A stretch of 64,000 nt of DNA from Yersinia massiliensis CCUG 53443 (GTDB lineage: Bacteria; Pseudomonadota; Gammaproteobacteria; Enterobacterales; Enterobacteriaceae). The stretch covers positions 186,001 through 250,000 of the forward strand of contig NZ_HE997645.1 of assembly GCF_000312485.1 (NCBI RefSeq), in the 5' to 3' direction. A model generated the notes under the pieces. The model did not search any database. It was given only the letters and a program-made list of their open reading frames with translations, and had not been told where the DNA came from. The first letter of the stretch is position 1; every line of letters begins with the position of its first letter. Made by a program: the position numbers and the translations under genes. This document shows, piece by piece, positions 18,861-28,001 of the stretch.

Positions 18861-19694
18861 TCATACCTGCTCATACCATGGCGTTATTTTTCGCTGCAAT
18901 ACGCGCAGCCCCAACTCTAATCCTGCGGCAACGAAAGCAATCACGATGATACCTGCGATGACTACGTCTGTAGCGAGGAACTCACTAGCCGACTGCACCA
19001 TAAAACCCAGACCTCGGGTCGCAGCTATCAGCTCCGCTGCAACCAGAGTCGACCAACCAACGCCCAAACCAATACGAATCCCCGTAAGGATTGCAGGTAG
19101 CGCATTGGGGAGTACCACGAAGCGTAACACTTGCCAGCGTGTTGCCCCTAGGGCTTGAGCTGCACGGACTTTCACCTGTTCAATACTGCGTACGCCAACC
19201 ACTGTTGCAAGTGTAACCGGGGCAAAAATAGCCAAATAAATCAATAGAATCTTCGAAGTTTCCCCAATACCGAACCAAATCACTATTAATGGCAAATATG
19301 CCAATGGGGGGATAGGACGATAGATTTCAATCAATGGATCCAGTATCGCCCGTAAACGGTTATTGATGCCCATAGCAATCCCGACAGGAATACCAATGCT
19401 TACCGCAGCCAATAATGCGACCAGAATACGCCCTAAGCTGGCGGATAAATGCTGCCATAATGTGGCATTCATAAAACCTTGCGGGCTGGTAATAACCATC
19501 AACTGATGTAGCACCTGCTGCGGAGAAGGCAGAAAAAGGGGATTGATTAACTCGCACGCGGTGACTACCCACCAAATAATCAAAACCACTAATAATGTGG
19601 CACCGCTCAGTAATAGATTAAGGGAAATGTACCTGTATTTCTTCCGTTCCCCATGTGCAGCGACTCTATTTTTCAGGCCATAATCCCGTTTCAT
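18861..19694 (-). CDS. tauC: Taurine ABC transporter permease TauC
   Basis: A 277-residue inner-membrane permease of the taurine/sulfonate importer. It has six or so hydrophobic helices, the first at residues 28-48, and the cytoplasmic coupling motif of these permeases ([25 protein letters not shown], near residues 185-210). [21 protein letters not shown] and the ending match TauC. The start overlaps the stop of tauB by four bases, so the two are translationally coupled. It is the last gene of the operon; tauD, which normally follows in E. coli, is missing. Confidence 0.93.
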   Translation of the reverse strand: MKRDYGLKNRVAAHGERKKYRYISLNLLLSGATLLVVLIIWWVVTACELINPLFLPSPQQVLHQLMVITSPQGFMNATLWQHLSASLGRILVALLAAVSIGIPVGIAMGINNRLRAILDPLIEIYRPIPPLAYLPLIVIWFGIGETSKILLIYLAIFAPVTLATVVGVRSIEQVKVRAAQALGATRWQVLRFVVLPNALPAILTGIRIGLGVGWSTLVAAELIAATRGLGFMVQSASEFLATDVVIAGIIVIAFVAAGLELGLRVLQRKITPWYEQV

Positions 19695-20458
19695 AATAAC
19701 CCCTCGCGCTGTTCAAAAAATTTTCCGAGAACATATTCACGTGTACTAATAAATTTTGGATCAGACTTGATGGCGCGGCAGGCTTCGCCACTCGCGTAAC
19801 GACGACCAAAATCAAGTGATAAGCTCTCCACTACCTGACCCGGTCCAGGGGAAAGTAATAGAAGTTTGCTAGCCAGAAAAATAGCCTCTTCAATATCGTG
19901 GGTTATCAGCAATATTTGTTTCCCTGTGTCACACCAAATATTGAGTAGTAACTCTTGCATCTGTTCGCGGGTGAATGCATCGAGCGCACCAAAAGGTTCA
20001 TCCAGCAACAGCATTCGTGGGTTTGCAGCCAAAGCGCGGGCAATACCAACACGCTGACGCATTCCTCCGGAAAGTTGCCAAATGTGGTAGTTTTCAAAAT
20101 CAGCCAACCCCACCTGCATTAATATTTGTCGTGATATTGTGTCGCGTTGTATTTTATTTATCCCTGCCAGTTGCAGTCCAAACCCTACGTTATTCAGGAC
20201 ATTACGCCAAGGTAGCAAACCTTCTGATTGGAAAACTACGCATCGTTCAGCGCCTGGAGATCTAACCCGCGCGCCATCAAGAGTAATATCCCCCGCAGAA
20301 GGGGTAATAAAACCAGCAACCAAGTTTAATAGCGTTGTTTTCCCACAGCCAGATGGCCCCAATATCACTACCAGTTCCCCATGACTAATTTGCAATGACA
20401 CGTCATCAAGCACTTTCAGCCCGTTATATTCCGCACTAATGTGGCTAACATTCAACAT
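19691..20458 (-). CDS. tauB: Taurine ABC transporter ATPase TauB
   Basis: A 255-residue ABC ATPase energising taurine import. Walker A is [11 protein letters not shown] (near residue 34), Q-loop FQSEGLLPW, signature [15 protein letters not shown], Walker [13 protein letters not shown], and the switch His in [10 protein letters not shown]. These and the C-terminal FGRRYASGE are close to TauB/SsuB; the partner TauA decides for taurine. It lies between tauA and tauC on the same strand, 13 bases after tauA. Confidence 0.95.
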   Translation of the reverse strand: MLNVSHISAEYNGLKVLDDVSLQISHGELVVILGPSGCGKTTLLNLVAGFITPSAGDITLDGARVRSPGAERCVVFQSEGLLPWRNVLNNVGFGLQLAGINKIQRDTISRQILMQVGLADFENYHIWQLSGGMRQRVGIARALAANPRMLLLDEPFGALDAFTREQMQELLLNIWCDTGKQILLITHDIEEAIFLASKLLLLSPGPGQVVESLSLDFGRRYASGEACRAIKSDPKFISTREYVLGKFFEQREGLL

Positions 20459-20471
20459 ACTGCGTCCTTAA

Positions 20472-21464
20472 TTACTTCTGCATGACCTGAGCTTGTTGTA
20501 CAAAGCGGTTGGTTACAAAGGCGCTGTAATCGTGCTCAACCTGAGATATTTTTCCCTCTTTTTGCAGAAACTTAGCGGTGTCTTGGATATTTTTTTCGAC
20601 CGGTTTACCCAACTGTACAATCTGCTCTGCCAATGGGAGGTAGCGACTTCCTTTGACCAACCCCGGTACTTGGTCTTCACTTGCCCCACTTAATCGGGCT
20701 AGAGTGCTGATGTTGATTTTATTCTCAAGCCACGCATCCGGAGCCGTTAAATAGGCTTTCTGTGCAGCTAATGTACTCCTGACAAAAGCGGTTACCACGT
20801 CAGGATGACTCTGTGCAAAATCCTTACGCACGACCCAAACATCCAGTGTTGGGGCCCCCCAAAGTCCAACTTGCTCAGAGTCGGTCAACACTTTGCCAGT
20901 CTTAGCGAGTTCATTGACCACTGGAGCCCAGACGTAAGCTCCATCAATATCGCCTCGCTGCCATGCCGCCGCTATCGCAGCTGGCTGCATATTCAGGATA
21001 TGAACATCTTGTTGCTCAATATCCCAATGTTGAAGGGCAGATAATAAACTGTAATGCGGAGTAGAAATGAACGGCACGGCGATTCGTTTTCCGATGAGAT
21101 CTTGGGGCGTATTGATTGATTTTTTTACCACCAATGCTTCGGATGAACCTAACTGCGAGGCAATAAGAAACACTTCAATGGGCAGCTTTTGGCTTGCACC
21201 AACAGCCAGCGGACTGGAACCAAGATTACCAATCTGTACATCGCCGGAGGCAAGTGCACGTAACACACCCGAACCACTATCGAACTTGCGCCAATCCACT
21301 GTAGCGCCCGACATTTTGGCAAAGCTGTTTTCCGCCTGTGCAACCTTTGCTGGCTCGGCTTCAGTCTGATATGCGACGATCACATTGACTGCTTGAAGAT
21401 CAGTTGTTGTCAGTGCTAAAACAAATATGGCTGAATATACAGATATAAAAAAATTACGTGTCAT
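20472..21464 (-). CDS. tauA: Taurine-binding periplasmic protein TauA
   Basis: A 330-residue periplasmic binding protein. A signal peptide ends near DLQAVNV. The mature sequence is very close to E. coli TauA as I remember it: VAYQTEAEPAKVAQAENSFA, DWRKFDSGSGVLRALASGD, QIGNLGSSPLAVGASQ, WQRGDIDGAYVWAPVV and SEQVGLWGAPTLDVWVVRKD. It delivers taurine to TauBC. It is the first gene of the operon. Taurine systems are normally under Cbl/CysB control during sulfate limitation; I did not identify a site. The identity of the binding protein is strong; the absence of tauD leaves the use of the taurine open. Confidence 0.96.
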   Translation of the reverse strand: MTRNFFISVYSAIFVLALTTTDLQAVNVIVAYQTEAEPAKVAQAENSFAKMSGATVDWRKFDSGSGVLRALASGDVQIGNLGSSPLAVGASQKLPIEVFLIASQLGSSEALVVKKSINTPQDLIGKRIAVPFISTPHYSLLSALQHWDIEQQDVHILNMQPAAIAAAWQRGDIDGAYVWAPVVNELAKTGKVLTDSEQVGLWGAPTLDVWVVRKDFAQSHPDVVTAFVRSTLAAQKAYLTAPDAWLENKINISTLARLSGASEDQVPGLVKGSRYLPLAEQIVQLGKPVEKNIQDTAKFLQKEGKISQVEHDYSAFVTNRFVQQAQVMQK

Positions 21465-21627
21465 TAACGCCTACCCTAAATAAATTTCTTATTAAAAATC
21501 CAATGTTAGAAATATAATTTTTACGCTTGATTACCTATTATTAGGTTTACATCACCTATTCACTTAAATACTCGCATGACAAAACTCATGAGAAAAAAGC
21601 CATGCTCACCAACTAGAATAATGAAAT

Positions 21628-23931
21628 CTAATTCATAACACTCACCTCCCCACTGTCAAGGCACATAATTACTTGATCTCCAGATTGTATTCTTTGGGTT
21701 GATAAACCTGTACCGACAATACAAGGAATACCATATTCTCTTGCAATAATAGCCGCATGGCTTAACACCCCGCCTTCATCGGTTACAATTCCGACTGACT
21801 TGACAATAACGTCCAAGGAATTAAATTGAGTCATAGACGTTATAATTATTTTTCCTGGCGTCATCACCGCCAGTCTCGCTTCTTTCAGACTCAGCGCATC
21901 ATTACAACGCAAAATAACAGCCTCACCCTTTATTTTATTCTCACTACCACGACAAGCGACACTCCCGCTTAATTTTTCTTGTTTGTCAGTATATAACTTA
22001 TGATATTCATCAACCGCCGAGTCACCAAACTTCACGCGACTGGAACCATTTGAAAATATAAAAATCATTTTTTCATTTCGGGAGATCTTTTCTTTCAGAG
22101 ATAATTTCTTTTTATCATTAATCAAACTTAAAATCTCATTAATTAAGTAATATTGATTTATATCCTTCACCTTCTCCCCTGTTAATTTACTTACCGCCAT
22201 GAAGAATGGCATCAAGATATAGTCAAAACTTGCCCAACACTGTTTTATCTCATTTCTGAATTTTTTAATTAGCCTGTATGTTTTAAAATGATTAGCTGGC
22301 AATTTATCAATACAGTCTGGTGGAGTATGAACCTCTACAGGATTCTCGAGCTGATGGTGGTGACTATTTTTGTCAATCCTATCTAATAAAGAATCGCAGG
22401 CATCATTATAGGTATAATGGTTTATCATCAACCATGGATATTTATCGAGATGACTCTTTATACTCGTTGTATCGATCATAGATTCTTCATTACATAGCGC
22501 TCGAAAGTCACGAGATTCATCAATTAAAGCCTCATGAGAAAGCCATTGATCAATCAGCTCAATCTCCTGATTATTAAGATAGTAATTGATATCCTCTCCG
22601 AACAATGCCGTAAACTCATTCCCAGTGGAACGGTAGTGACTTGTTAATTCACCATACAAATCCATAGTTTTCTGGAAGAAATCAGATAGCTTAGAGCAAT
22701 TCATTTTTTCAAAATTTAAATTAGAAGTTTGTTCTTTAAAATTAGAAAATGAAATCAACAAACCTTCAAGCATCGATTCTTGAATAGATATATTTTTCTC
22801 TTCAAAAAAGAAATCCCCTATCATTACTTGGTTTTTTACATCATTATCAGATAGATAAGCGTATGTCATTCCCTTTTCCACATACATAAAAAAGTCATAT
22901 AAGCCATTCCAAATAATGTCACTTCTATTACTTATTGCTAAATTTCGCGCATCTGTTCGCCAGCAAGGCTCACAATCTGACCACCATGGGTGGTATACCT
23001 TTTCATTCGTGGCCTCCATCATCGAATCTTTCGTTCCCAAGGCCGTTATGGGCCTAGATTGAAATATATAGGTCACACCATCACATACCCCCCATTCTAA
23101 ATCCAAACCATTAATGACCATGATTTTTTCAATCTGAGAGATTAGAACTGCAAGATTCTTTAAGATATTTACGCTTATTTTTGCAACACCCGGTTGTGTC
23201 AAATATCTTTCTATAATTCTGTGTTCATTTTTATCAATAATATATCTATCTGGTGTATCTCTGCCTGAAACTAGATTTTCACAGGTGCCTTTTACTACTT
23301 CTATAATGATTTTATCTTTATGACCAGAGACAGGATCAGCAGAAAAAATAACACCTGAAACATCAGGTACTATTAACTCTTGAACAATGACGGACATACG
23401 CTGAATAGCATTAGTCTTTTTGTTATTTAGATAATAGATTGCATTCTCATTAAATATTGAAGCCCAGCACGATTTTACCTTCATAGGTAAATCGTCTAAA
23501 GTTTCACAGACATAACTGTCGTACAAACCTGCTGAAGACTCACTTTCGCCATCTTCAGATACAGCACTGGATCTGACTATAAATCCATTTCTCCCATCCA
23601 AAGAGTGAGCATGCTCTAGGATGTCCTCCAATAAGTCATCGTGAATATCACCCTTCATTATTTTATTTTTTATATCAAGTAAACCCGCTACACTGACCTG
23701 TCCTTTCATTGCAGCTAATGTTGCCATCTCATCCAAATGATTTGATTTTATGAATGATAAATACTCATCCGCAGTAATAACAAATCCATTGGGAACCTTA
23801 ATTCCATTTAATCTAAGTATCCCAAGTGATTTTGCTTTTGGGCCAACCTTATCTACTTCCAAAAAGCCCGCCGATGACAGTGAATACACACCACTAACTG
23901 ATTTATTTTTTGTATTGGAGAAATAACTCAT
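21628..23931 (-). CDS. PEP-synthase-like phosphotransferase (first copy)
   Basis: A 767-residue protein of the PEP synthase/pyruvate phosphate dikinase/rifampin phosphotransferase group. The N-terminal ATP-grasp domain shows VPNGFVITADEY, FIVRSSAVSEDGESESSAGLYDSY, VIVQELIVPDVSGVIFSADP and an end at LEWGVCDGVTYIFQSRPI (about residue 295). The middle 350 residues are helical and unlike PEP synthase. The C-terminal swivelling domain has the phosphohistidine motif GGVLSHAAIIAREYGIPCIVG (His about 725). There is no C-terminal PEP/pyruvate barrel, so it is unlikely to make PEP; the layout is that of rifampin-phosphotransferase-like enzymes that phosphorylate a small molecule. It is markedly AT-rich. 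A 78-base gap separates it from the amidinotransferase gene upstream, so one transcript is likely. The substrate is unknown. Confidence 0.82.
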   Translation of the reverse strand: MSYFSNTKNKSVSGVYSLSSAGFLEVDKVGPKAKSLGILRLNGIKVPNGFVITADEYLSFIKSNHLDEMATLAAMKGQVSVAGLLDIKNKIMKGDIHDDLLEDILEHAHSLDGRNGFIVRSSAVSEDGESESSAGLYDSYVCETLDDLPMKVKSCWASIFNENAIYYLNNKKTNAIQRMSVIVQELIVPDVSGVIFSADPVSGHKDKIIIEVVKGTCENLVSGRDTPDRYIIDKNEHRIIERYLTQPGVAKISVNILKNLAVLISQIEKIMVINGLDLEWGVCDGVTYIFQSRPITALGTKDSMMEATNEKVYHPWWSDCEPCWRTDARNLAISNRSDIIWNGLYDFFMYVEKGMTYAYLSDNDVKNQVMIGDFFFEEKNISIQESMLEGLLISFSNFKEQTSNLNFEKMNCSKLSDFFQKTMDLYGELTSHYRSTGNEFTALFGEDINYYLNNQEIELIDQWLSHEALIDESRDFRALCNEESMIDTTSIKSHLDKYPWLMINHYTYNDACDSLLDRIDKNSHHHQLENPVEVHTPPDCIDKLPANHFKTYRLIKKFRNEIKQCWASFDYILMPFFMAVSKLTGEKVKDINQYYLINEILSLINDKKKLSLKEKISRNEKMIFIFSNGSSRVKFGDSAVDEYHKLYTDKQEKLSGSVACRGSENKIKGEAVILRCNDALSLKEARLAVMTPGKIIITSMTQFNSLDVIVKSVGIVTDEGGVLSHAAIIAREYGIPCIVGTGLSTQRIQSGDQVIMCLDSGEVSVMN

Positions 23932-24009
23932 CGCTAGATATAGTCCTTTATTATTAATGTTTTTATATTTTCGGGGCCTAGCTATTAATCGTGGTCGGCA
24001 CAGAAAAAG

Positions 24010-25140
24010 TTAGAAATAAGATTTCAATAGACCTTTTCGGCGAATATCACTGGTTGCACAGTGGATACCACCGCCAAAAACGTAGTGATCTTTAAAATCT
24101 ACAGGGATAGGCTGAATACCAATTTTTCGAAAAAAATCAATCGTTGGCTGTTCAGATGCCTCAACAATCACCCTTTGGGAATCGAGCATCAAAATGTTCA
24201 TAGAAAGCCAAGCACTCGACATATGAAATTCTGCTTTAGCTATGCCTCTAGGCGGATAAAAAATTTCCCAACCTCCACGTTGAAACATGTCAAGAATCTC
24301 TGGAGAGAGGCAGGGACGGTCAGGGCAGGAAAGAACTTTTCCTTCACCAATAGGCACCCAAGTCGCATCCATATGCACTGGGCCTGGATCATGAAATTTC
24401 ACTCGGTGAATACGATATTCAGGAGCAAGATGACGTTCCACCCATTGGATCCCGAGTTCATTCGTCACTTGGCTACGTTGTGCGAGTATATCCCGCCCAA
24501 AACGCGTGAAATCTGCAGCATCAAAGCAAGGTTCTGCCTCAGTGGTAATAAAACGACCGACTAAAGGGCCAACAGTAGCAGGAACTCCTGATTCACCACG
24601 AAACCAAGACATATCTTCTTCAGGATAATCCCAATCGTAAAGCGCATCAGGCATTCCTGACTTAGGGGCAGCCGTCCATTTCGCACCTTTCTTCCAATAT
24701 TCCATGACTAACGGACGATAGCGAAGATACTCAAAATAGCGGCAACGTTGCGACATCGGTGCTTCAATAATTTGATCACCCACGACAAGAAGAACATCGC
24801 GAACATCTGCATTACAAAATCCAGATGCAGTGAAATACGGTGTTTTTGCTTCCATTGAGCCAAAATCAATTGGACCTGGACGGCGAACCGTGACCCCTTC
24901 CCTTTCTAAAACACATTGCAGGTTATCCAGTGCAGTAGCCGCTTTTCGCACCATCTCTGCAGGATAGGGTTTTCCGGCATTTTTTTGATAAAAACCCCAA
25001 TATTCCTTTCTGATAAACGCTTTCATCTCATGAGTTAACGCTGGGATAGAAACCCCTTCAATGCTACCTACGATAACCTCTTCCAATGGGTCCCATTCGT
25101 TATAACTGCATACAGGAGAGGATTGTGAAATTTCTTCCAT
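24010..25140 (-). CDS. Arginine:glycine-type amidinotransferase
   Basis: A 376-residue member of the amidinotransferase family that moves the amidino group of arginine to an amine acceptor. The catalytic triad is intact: Asp 207 in CFDAADFTRFGRD, His 256 in VHMDATWVPIGEG and Cys 361 in GGGIHCATSDIRR. Spacing agrees closely with vertebrate glycine amidinotransferase. EPCFDAADFTRFGRDILAQ and SQVTNELG are diagnostic. Relatives in natural-product pathways include AmtA (phaseolotoxin), CyrA (cylindrospermopsin) and SxtG (saxitoxin), so the acceptor could be glycine, lysine, another amine or taurine. It sits between the PEP-synthase-like gene and an unrecognised gene on the same strand. The family call is secure; the acceptor is not known. 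Confidence 0.93.
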   Translation of the reverse strand: MEEISQSSPVCSYNEWDPLEEVIVGSIEGVSIPALTHEMKAFIRKEYWGFYQKNAGKPYPAEMVRKAATALDNLQCVLEREGVTVRRPGPIDFGSMEAKTPYFTASGFCNADVRDVLLVVGDQIIEAPMSQRCRYFEYLRYRPLVMEYWKKGAKWTAAPKSGMPDALYDWDYPEEDMSWFRGESGVPATVGPLVGRFITTEAEPCFDAADFTRFGRDILAQRSQVTNELGIQWVERHLAPEYRIHRVKFHDPGPVHMDATWVPIGEGKVLSCPDRPCLSPEILDMFQRGGWEIFYPPRGIAKAEFHMSSAWLSMNILMLDSQRVIVEASEQPTIDFFRKIGIQPIPVDFKDHYVFGGGIHCATSDIRRKGLLKSYF

Positions 25141-25672
25141 CGGGTAGTTCCTTAGTGAAGTAAGTCGGCTTATTACTATAAAAATTCGTAATGTCTAATA
25201 TTAAAATGCATAACGTCGAAATAGTGCTGAATATTTAGGCATTGCCGTTTTTGGGACTAATCAAATAAGATATGATCCAACTTAAATTAATGAAGTAGTT
25301 AATGGCAATAGGGGAAATAAAGAGGAATGGTGATATTAACAATTCACATATCTGTATAAAAAAACGTGCCAGACCTAGGTGTTAGCGGTTCTTTTAAAAA
25401 CACAAAAAACATGCCATGTAATAAAATGAAATTGACTACGTATTTTTTTACTTTCCCAAACTAACAAGTAATAAATTACGCATGAAAATTCATTTTCCTT
25501 CAAAGGAAATGGAATCAATACCACTACACGGTCATATTTCTTACTAAGATTTTATTGTGGTTGACTATTTAAGCGTGGTTTGGTGTCGTTGCCTTAGCTG
25601 TTGAAACACCGTAATGCAAACACCAAATCCATATTAACTGCTATTTTCCGTTGAAGTACGGTTATTTGGAAT
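25141..25672. other. AT-rich gap between the amidinotransferase and the unknown gene
   Basis: About 530 bases without a supported gene. An inverted pair TTTGGTGT (about 25580) and ACACCAAA (about 25621) could form a hairpin with a loop of some 30 bases. A promoter for the amidinotransferase operon may lie here, but I cannot point to clear -35 and -10 boxes. Confidence 0.45.
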
Positions 25673-26533
25673 TCATTTAACCGGATAAACAACTACATCC
25701 ATGTATCCACTAGATGGATGATATGGATATGATAAATTAGGTGCCGTTCTTAGTTTTTTCGAAAAGCAATTATTTTCAAAATTCGACCGTCCAAACGAAG
25801 AGTATATTGGATTGCCAAACAGGTTATTAATTTCATTACGAACATCATTACACCTTGTATTAGTTAGCAACTTACCCCCATAGTGAAAAATAAAACTCAC
25901 ACTAGTCAATTGATTGATTTCGGCAACTTTCTTAACAGCCTGAATATCATTAACAAATTCATTTAAAGAATTACCTTTTACATTATAAACAATGTCCTTT
26001 AATTTAACCCTACCTGTTTTATGGACACCTTTAACAATTAACAACTCAGGCTTACAAACAACAAGTATCTCATTGTGACAATCAGGATCCATCATTTGGA
26101 TAAAACGCTTGAAATATTCTAATTTATTATATGGACTACCTAAAGCAACATTACCTACTCCTTGACCATTAAGGATTCTATCAACTAGTTCATAGGAATT
26201 TATTATTCTCCCCGTTGGTTGCTCTTCAAATTTACCGGCATGATTAGGAAAATAAACATCAGATAAATGTGTTCCGATAATATTTTGATAAGGAACATCA
26301 AGAACAAGATGTGTTGGGAAAGCCCCTACCCCTTTCCCTTTAGAATAAGAGAGTAAAGAACAAGACATAATATCCCATGAAGATATTACATCTTCAAACC
26401 TTTCCCCTAAAAAACGAGATGCACACCTTCTATTACCTAAGCCACCCGTGGATGAAATAGTATGGATAATTTGAAATTCATTATTCATCAAACCTTGTTG
26501 CCACGATAATAATTTATTTTTCTTCTTATTCAT
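25673..26533 (-). CDS. Unrecognised 286-residue protein in the biosynthetic-looking cluster
   Basis: I do not recognise this protein. It has no signal peptide or membrane helix and is mixed alpha/beta with high Asn and Lys. Visible features are a conserved-looking Gly-rich start (HTISSTGGLGNRRCASRFLG), GVGAFPTHLVLDVPYQNIIGTHLSDV, a patch with FPNHAGKFEEQPTGRI, and a C-terminal VSFIFHYGGKLLTN followed by a Cys-containing segment and a Tyr/Pro-rich end. Cys residues are spaced through the chain without a metal-binding pattern. The gene is AT-rich like the PEP-synthase-like genes and unlike the aminotransferase next to it. Its position between amidinotransferase and aminotransferase suggests a pathway enzyme or tailoring protein, but this is only context. 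Confidence 0.6.
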   Translation of the reverse strand: MNKKKNKLLSWQQGLMNNEFQIIHTISSTGGLGNRRCASRFLGERFEDVISSWDIMSCSLLSYSKGKGVGAFPTHLVLDVPYQNIIGTHLSDVYFPNHAGKFEEQPTGRIINSYELVDRILNGQGVGNVALGSPYNKLEYFKRFIQMMDPDCHNEILVVCKPELLIVKGVHKTGRVKLKDIVYNVKGNSLNEFVNDIQAVKKVAEINQLTSVSFIFHYGGKLLTNTRCNDVRNEINNLFGNPIYSSFGRSNFENNCFSKKLRTAPNLSYPYHPSSGYMDVVVYPVK

Positions 26534-26761
26534 ATCCGTATTTACACTCCATATTTTAACATTAAAGAACCTAGTTTATTTCTACTATATAAGAATTTTA
26601 TTTTTATAAAATAAATAGAAAAATGAGTAGGTAATATAAGGAAAAGACTACATCTTTATACGATATTTCTAATACCGTATTCATATCGATACGCATTTTC
26701 TTTACTTCAGCAACTTTTGTTCCATCAGTCCTAGTGCAGAACCTTTAGTAGCACTAGCTGT

Positions 26762-27985
26762 TCAGACAGCACCAGTCGTAACTCGCCATTTGTGTAGCCG
26801 ATGCAATGCCTCATCAAGTACCTCGTCGGATTGTACCAGTGCAATGCGTACCCGACCCGCGCCACCCGTTCCGAAACCGCTACCGGGAGCCAGCAATACA
26901 CCAGTTGCCTCAAGTAATGTTTCAACAAAGTGCAAATCATCACCTGCAAAACCAGGTGGTAGCGGTGCCCATAGAAAGAAAGTGCCTTGCGAGGGAGGAA
27001 TGTTCCAGCCTAAAGATTTCGCACCAGCAATAAATCGACGCATACGCGCGGCATAAATTATACTGTTGCGTGCCGCGATGGTTTCCAGTTCGTCGAGTAT
27101 CTCTGCCGCCACGCACTGTAGCGGTAGGAAAGTTCCAAAGTCGGTATTAAACTTTGCGCTACGAATCTTTTCTACTAGCTCAGGCGCGCCGACGGCGAAC
27201 CCAATGCGCCAACCTGCAATACCGCATGATTTGCTCAAACTATGCAGCTCCAGTACACGTGATAATGCCCCCTGCCCCAGCAACGCTGAACCACCCAGAG
27301 TGCCATTACACCGAAACTCAAAGTTAATCTCGGCATAGGCCCGATCAATCACCACCCAAAGCGCATGGCGCTGAGCAAAATCCAGTACCTCTTGCAGCTT
27401 ACTTGGCGATAGTTCCCTACCTGTCGGATTACTTGGCGAGCAGATCACCAGTACTCGAGCTCCCGCTAATTGTTCATCTCGGATAGACTCCAGCTTTGGT
27501 TGCCCCAATTCATCACAGGCGAATAACTCCACACGAGCACCTATCAGCCGGGCACAACTTTGGTAGACGGTATAGGAAGGGTCTGGCATAAGCACCGCCT
27601 CGCCAGGGGAGAGGCAAGCTAACAGACTGTGAAATATGCCCTCTTTGGAGCCGAGTAGATCAACAACATGGCGTTCAGGATCAAGCAAAACAGGTGCACT
27701 GGGCGGTAAAAATCTACGCTGATAATAGGCAGCGAAGCGTTCGCGTAAATGACGATTGATGTCAGGACGGAACTCGCCATAACCATGTAGATCTTCACGA
27801 CCAACAAAGTGTTGCAGTCGCTGGCGCCAGCGCGGCTCAGGTGCTAAATCTGGATTACCAATGGATAAATCCAGCAGGGAGGAGCCAGCGAAATTAGGCA
27901 TATTTGGATGAGGGTAGTAGCGCTCGACCATTTTCTTAAGCAAGGTAAAAACGTCATTCGATGTATGGTCGGTCATCTGATTCAT
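26762..27985 (-). CDS. Class I/II PLP-dependent aminotransferase
   Basis: A fold-type I aminotransferase of about 407 residues. The PLP lysine is in SLSKSCGIAGWRIGFAVG; other marks are SPSNPTGRELSP (Asn contacting the cofactor), DRAYAEINFE (Asp and Tyr), and the substrate Arg in GGAGRVRIALVQ near the end. It resembles LL-DAP/succinyl-DAP and aspartate-type aminotransferases; the substrate is not evident. I prefer the ATG at 27985; a TTG at 28021 would add 12 residues and overlap the decarboxylase by 20 bases. Coupling with the decarboxylase is likely either way. It is more GC-rich than the unknown gene downstream, suggesting a separate origin for this pair. Confidence 0.9.
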   Translation of the reverse strand: MNQMTDHTSNDVFTLLKKMVERYYPHPNMPNFAGSSLLDLSIGNPDLAPEPRWRQRLQHFVGREDLHGYGEFRPDINRHLRERFAAYYQRRFLPPSAPVLLDPERHVVDLLGSKEGIFHSLLACLSPGEAVLMPDPSYTVYQSCARLIGARVELFACDELGQPKLESIRDEQLAGARVLVICSPSNPTGRELSPSKLQEVLDFAQRHALWVVIDRAYAEINFEFRCNGTLGGSALLGQGALSRVLELHSLSKSCGIAGWRIGFAVGAPELVEKIRSAKFNTDFGTFLPLQCVAAEILDELETIAARNSIIYAARMRRFIAGAKSLGWNIPPSQGTFFLWAPLPPGFAGDDLHFVETLLEATGVLLAPGSGFGTGGAGRVRIALVQSDEVLDEALHRLHKWRVTTGAV

Positions 27986-28001
27986 GGTTGCAGATCTCAG
28001 T

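Noticed and set aside
21628-23931. Housekeeping PEP synthase (ppsA)
   Set aside because: The C-terminal PEP/pyruvate-binding barrel is absent, the middle region is unrelated and the gene is embedded in an accessory cluster.
24061-24564. Plus-strand frame of 167 residues
   Set aside because: It is antisense to the amidinotransferase gene, whose catalytic motifs are intact on the other strand.
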